Shown piece by piece: positions 62,162 to 64,000 of a stretch of DNA of 64,000 bases. The notes below the pieces were generated by a model. That model worked only from the letters and a program-made list of their open reading frames with translations. It was not told the origin of the DNA and did no database searches. How positions within the stretch are numbered: the stretch's first letter is position 1; each line of letters begins with the position of its first letter. The translations under genes and the position numbers were made by a program. The stretch spans positions 62,001-126,000 of the forward strand of contig CAMPDV010000112.1 of NCBI GenBank assembly GCA_946699065.1. The letters run 5' to 3'. This DNA comes from Loxodes magnus (lineage: Eukaryota > Ciliophora > Karyorelictea > Loxodida > Loxodidae).

Positions 62162-64000
62162 TCAAATTTTGCATGAAATTTTCTGCTCGTTAGCTTTGTC
62201 TCTATCAATGCATAAAATCCTTCCTCTAGATTTATCTATATATAAGCTTCCCATAATAATATTCCAGTCTTCTTGAGTTCTTTTAATCTTAGTATTTGTG
62301 ACAGGTTATAAAGTCGGAAGGTCAAGTCTTAAGATTTCATCTGAAATCAGATTCCAGGCTTCTATTTTTTATTTGACTTCTTCTTGATAAACTAGAATTG
62401 CATACATTGCTCCATCTAAGCATTCACATCCTTTAGCTATTAATTGCTTTTATACTTTATTAGCTTGCTCAGATAATTAGGCATATCTTCCTGATTTTCT
62501 ATAATTAGCAAATTTGTTTTCGCATATTTTTAATACTTCTTATGGATCTAATGGAGGAGCTTATCGAAGCCAAATAGTGCCATCTTCATTTACTTAGATG
62601 ATTTCTTTTAGTATAAACTAAGCATTTTCGTGAATTAGTTCCTTAGGCAAGCCTGTTAAATTTGCAGCTTGATTCAAAGTAAAGGTAAGATTAGCCATTT
62701 TCCATCCTTTCATAAATACCTAAAATTCTAGTTTATCGGAGTCTTCTAAAATTTGTTTCTGCTTAATCAAATTGATTCTGATATCTATTTGCTTGCTGTT
62801 TATGGTTTGTTATGCATTTATCAAGTTTCCTGATGCTATTTGACTGCAAGCAAAAGCTTAATCTGCAAATGTTAGATTTGGCTTTACTACAATACCTTAA
62901 TAGAGTTTGTCTAGCTTGAAATAAATTCCTTCAGGAGTGATTCGCATTTTTTCCACTACTTTATCAAACTGGGTGTAGATATCATTCACATCAATATTAG
63001 GAAATATCTTCTACCATTAAATGAAGCTAACTTAGTGCTTTAGACTATAATTAAGTTTTCCTATCTCAGAGACATTCCATAGTAGATGATCCTTTAGTGC
63101 GTATATTGTAATAATATAAAAAGCGTCATCTAATTTGATTCCTTTTTTGACAATTAATTTGAATTTTTTGCTTTCTAACTTAATGTTTTTATAGAACTTA
63201 TGAACGCTATACCTCTTCCACATCTTAGCTATAGTATTAGTAGCTTCAATTAATATACTATAAAACCGTTTTGAAATATCCACCTTTACAGTTCTTTTAT
63301 CCTTCTTAATTTTAGTTTCTACACCTAACTTTATTTAATTTCCACGTAGCTCTATTGATTCTGCTAGCTTTTCACATGAAACTTTAATGGAATTCTTATT
63401 GAATGAGGGAAAAATAGCTTTAGGGTCTTAGATCTCTCTCTGAATTGGAATAGAATCATTAAAAGTCTGTTCATAAACCTGGACAACCAAGGTTTTTTAC
63501 TTCTTTTTGATAAAAGTCTCAAAGAAGCTAATGGTGTAATAAAACCCATCTATGTTCTTAATGATTCTAAATACTAATCTTCTTTTTCTAATCCAATGAA
63601 GCCATTTCTAGTAGTACAATCTTCTAGCTTACTTCTTCCTCCAAGATGACTAAATCAAAACTATAGCATTTAGAATCTCCTTATTATTGTATCTTGATCA
63701 GTAGTTGTTTTGAACGTGATTAGCTTATTGAGAGTCGTCAATTGAAGAAAGAGATAGATCAGGTATATTAGGATGATCAATTCCTATTTTTCTTTTCTTA
63801 ATATAAGCACCATTGGTGTCTATTTTAATTATATTTAGTATCTTATCATAGCAAGTTGGAAGCTAAACTTCAGATATTTTTAGGATTTTACAGAGCTCTC
63901 TTAGTCCTATTTTGTTCTTGAACTTTTTGTTAAAGTCTTTTAGCTTAATTATTTCTATCGAAATTTCTCTCCCAAGCTTATAGACATTGATTTCATACTC
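62162..64000 (-). CDS. IQ-motif protein, partial at window edge
   Basis: C-terminal 612 residues of a larger protein; the 5' end lies beyond 64000. Two calmodulin-binding IQ-like helices are visible (I-V-L-I-Q-S-S-W-R-K-K-Q-A-R-R-L-Y and N-T-I-A-K-M-W-K-R-Y-S-V-H-K-F-Y), separated by a beta-rich segment. A globular helical and strand-rich C-terminal half follows (G-W-K-M-A-N-L-T-F-T-L-N-Q-A-A, then D-E-I-L-R-L-D-L-P-T-L). IQ proteins of this kind often bind calmodulin in cilia or cortex. Trp by TGA occurs once early (N-Y-W-S-R). No intron was needed over 1839 nt. The frame ends with TGA after S-C-K-I. Family not recognised. Confidence 0.78.

Overview
This window looks like nuclear (probably macronuclear) DNA of a postciliodesmatophoran ciliate. 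TAA and TAG occur throughout recognisable genes at positions where homologues carry glutamine. TGA sits inside conserved domains where tryptophan is expected, for example the protein kinase D-N-W-S-L-G motif at 29838-31376, the RING finger at 27189-28598 and the MORN repeats at 52153-53258. TGA is also the codon that closes almost every gene. That matches the karyorelict nuclear code (table 27, Loxodes/Parduczia type). The Condylostoma code (table 28) is the main alternative, because the ends of a few genes stay unresolved. Introns are tiny: 18 inferred GT...AG introns of 16-22 nt restore reading frames, the size class known from heterotrichs.

Reading with this code gives 28 protein genes, most of them longer than a standard-code reading shows. 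Coding strands are purine-rich and intergenic DNA is very AT-rich. Layout: 1.4-4.0 kb potassium channel; 5.5-10.7 kb three reverse genes (WLM metalloprotease-like, polar protein, TPR/RRM-like); 11.8-14.1 kb dual-specificity pseudophosphatase; 14.8-19.6 kb tail-anchored coiled-coil protein, an unresolved gene and a zinc-finger coiled-coil protein; 21.7-24.8 kb a large basic protein divergent from mitochondrial chaperonin 10; 27.2-32.0 kb an EGF-TM-RING membrane protein, a mitochondrial release-factor-like protein (MTRFR) divergent from a calcium-dependent protein kinase, and a small unknown; 34.7-36.3 kb secreted exo-1,3-beta-glucanase; 37.4-42.6 kb CFAP96, TK1-type thymidine kinase and an EF-hand/pseudokinase/LRR protein; 43.8-46.7 kb mitochondrial-type TPR protein and ZSWIM2-like E3 ligase; 47.6-49.1 kb DNA polymerase alpha B subunit; 49.5-57.4 kb SAM-domain, MORN, helical-repeat and EF-hand/TM proteins; 57.9-59.7 kb MFS transporter; 60.6-61.5 kb GPI-type secreted protein; 62.2-64.0 kb IQ-motif protein running off the window.

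The genes are ordinary eukaryotic housekeeping, ciliary, calcium-signalling and membrane genes with no operon logic. Two very tight divergent pairs (55 and 91 bp between start codons) probably share promoters. I saw no rRNA, convincing tRNA, CRISPR, transposon or viral remnant. The most interesting biology is translational: stop codons with double meaning, the catalytic Gln of a release-factor-like GGQ motif encoded by TAA, and tiny introns that must be removed exactly to keep frame. All calls come from reading by eye; no database search was possible.
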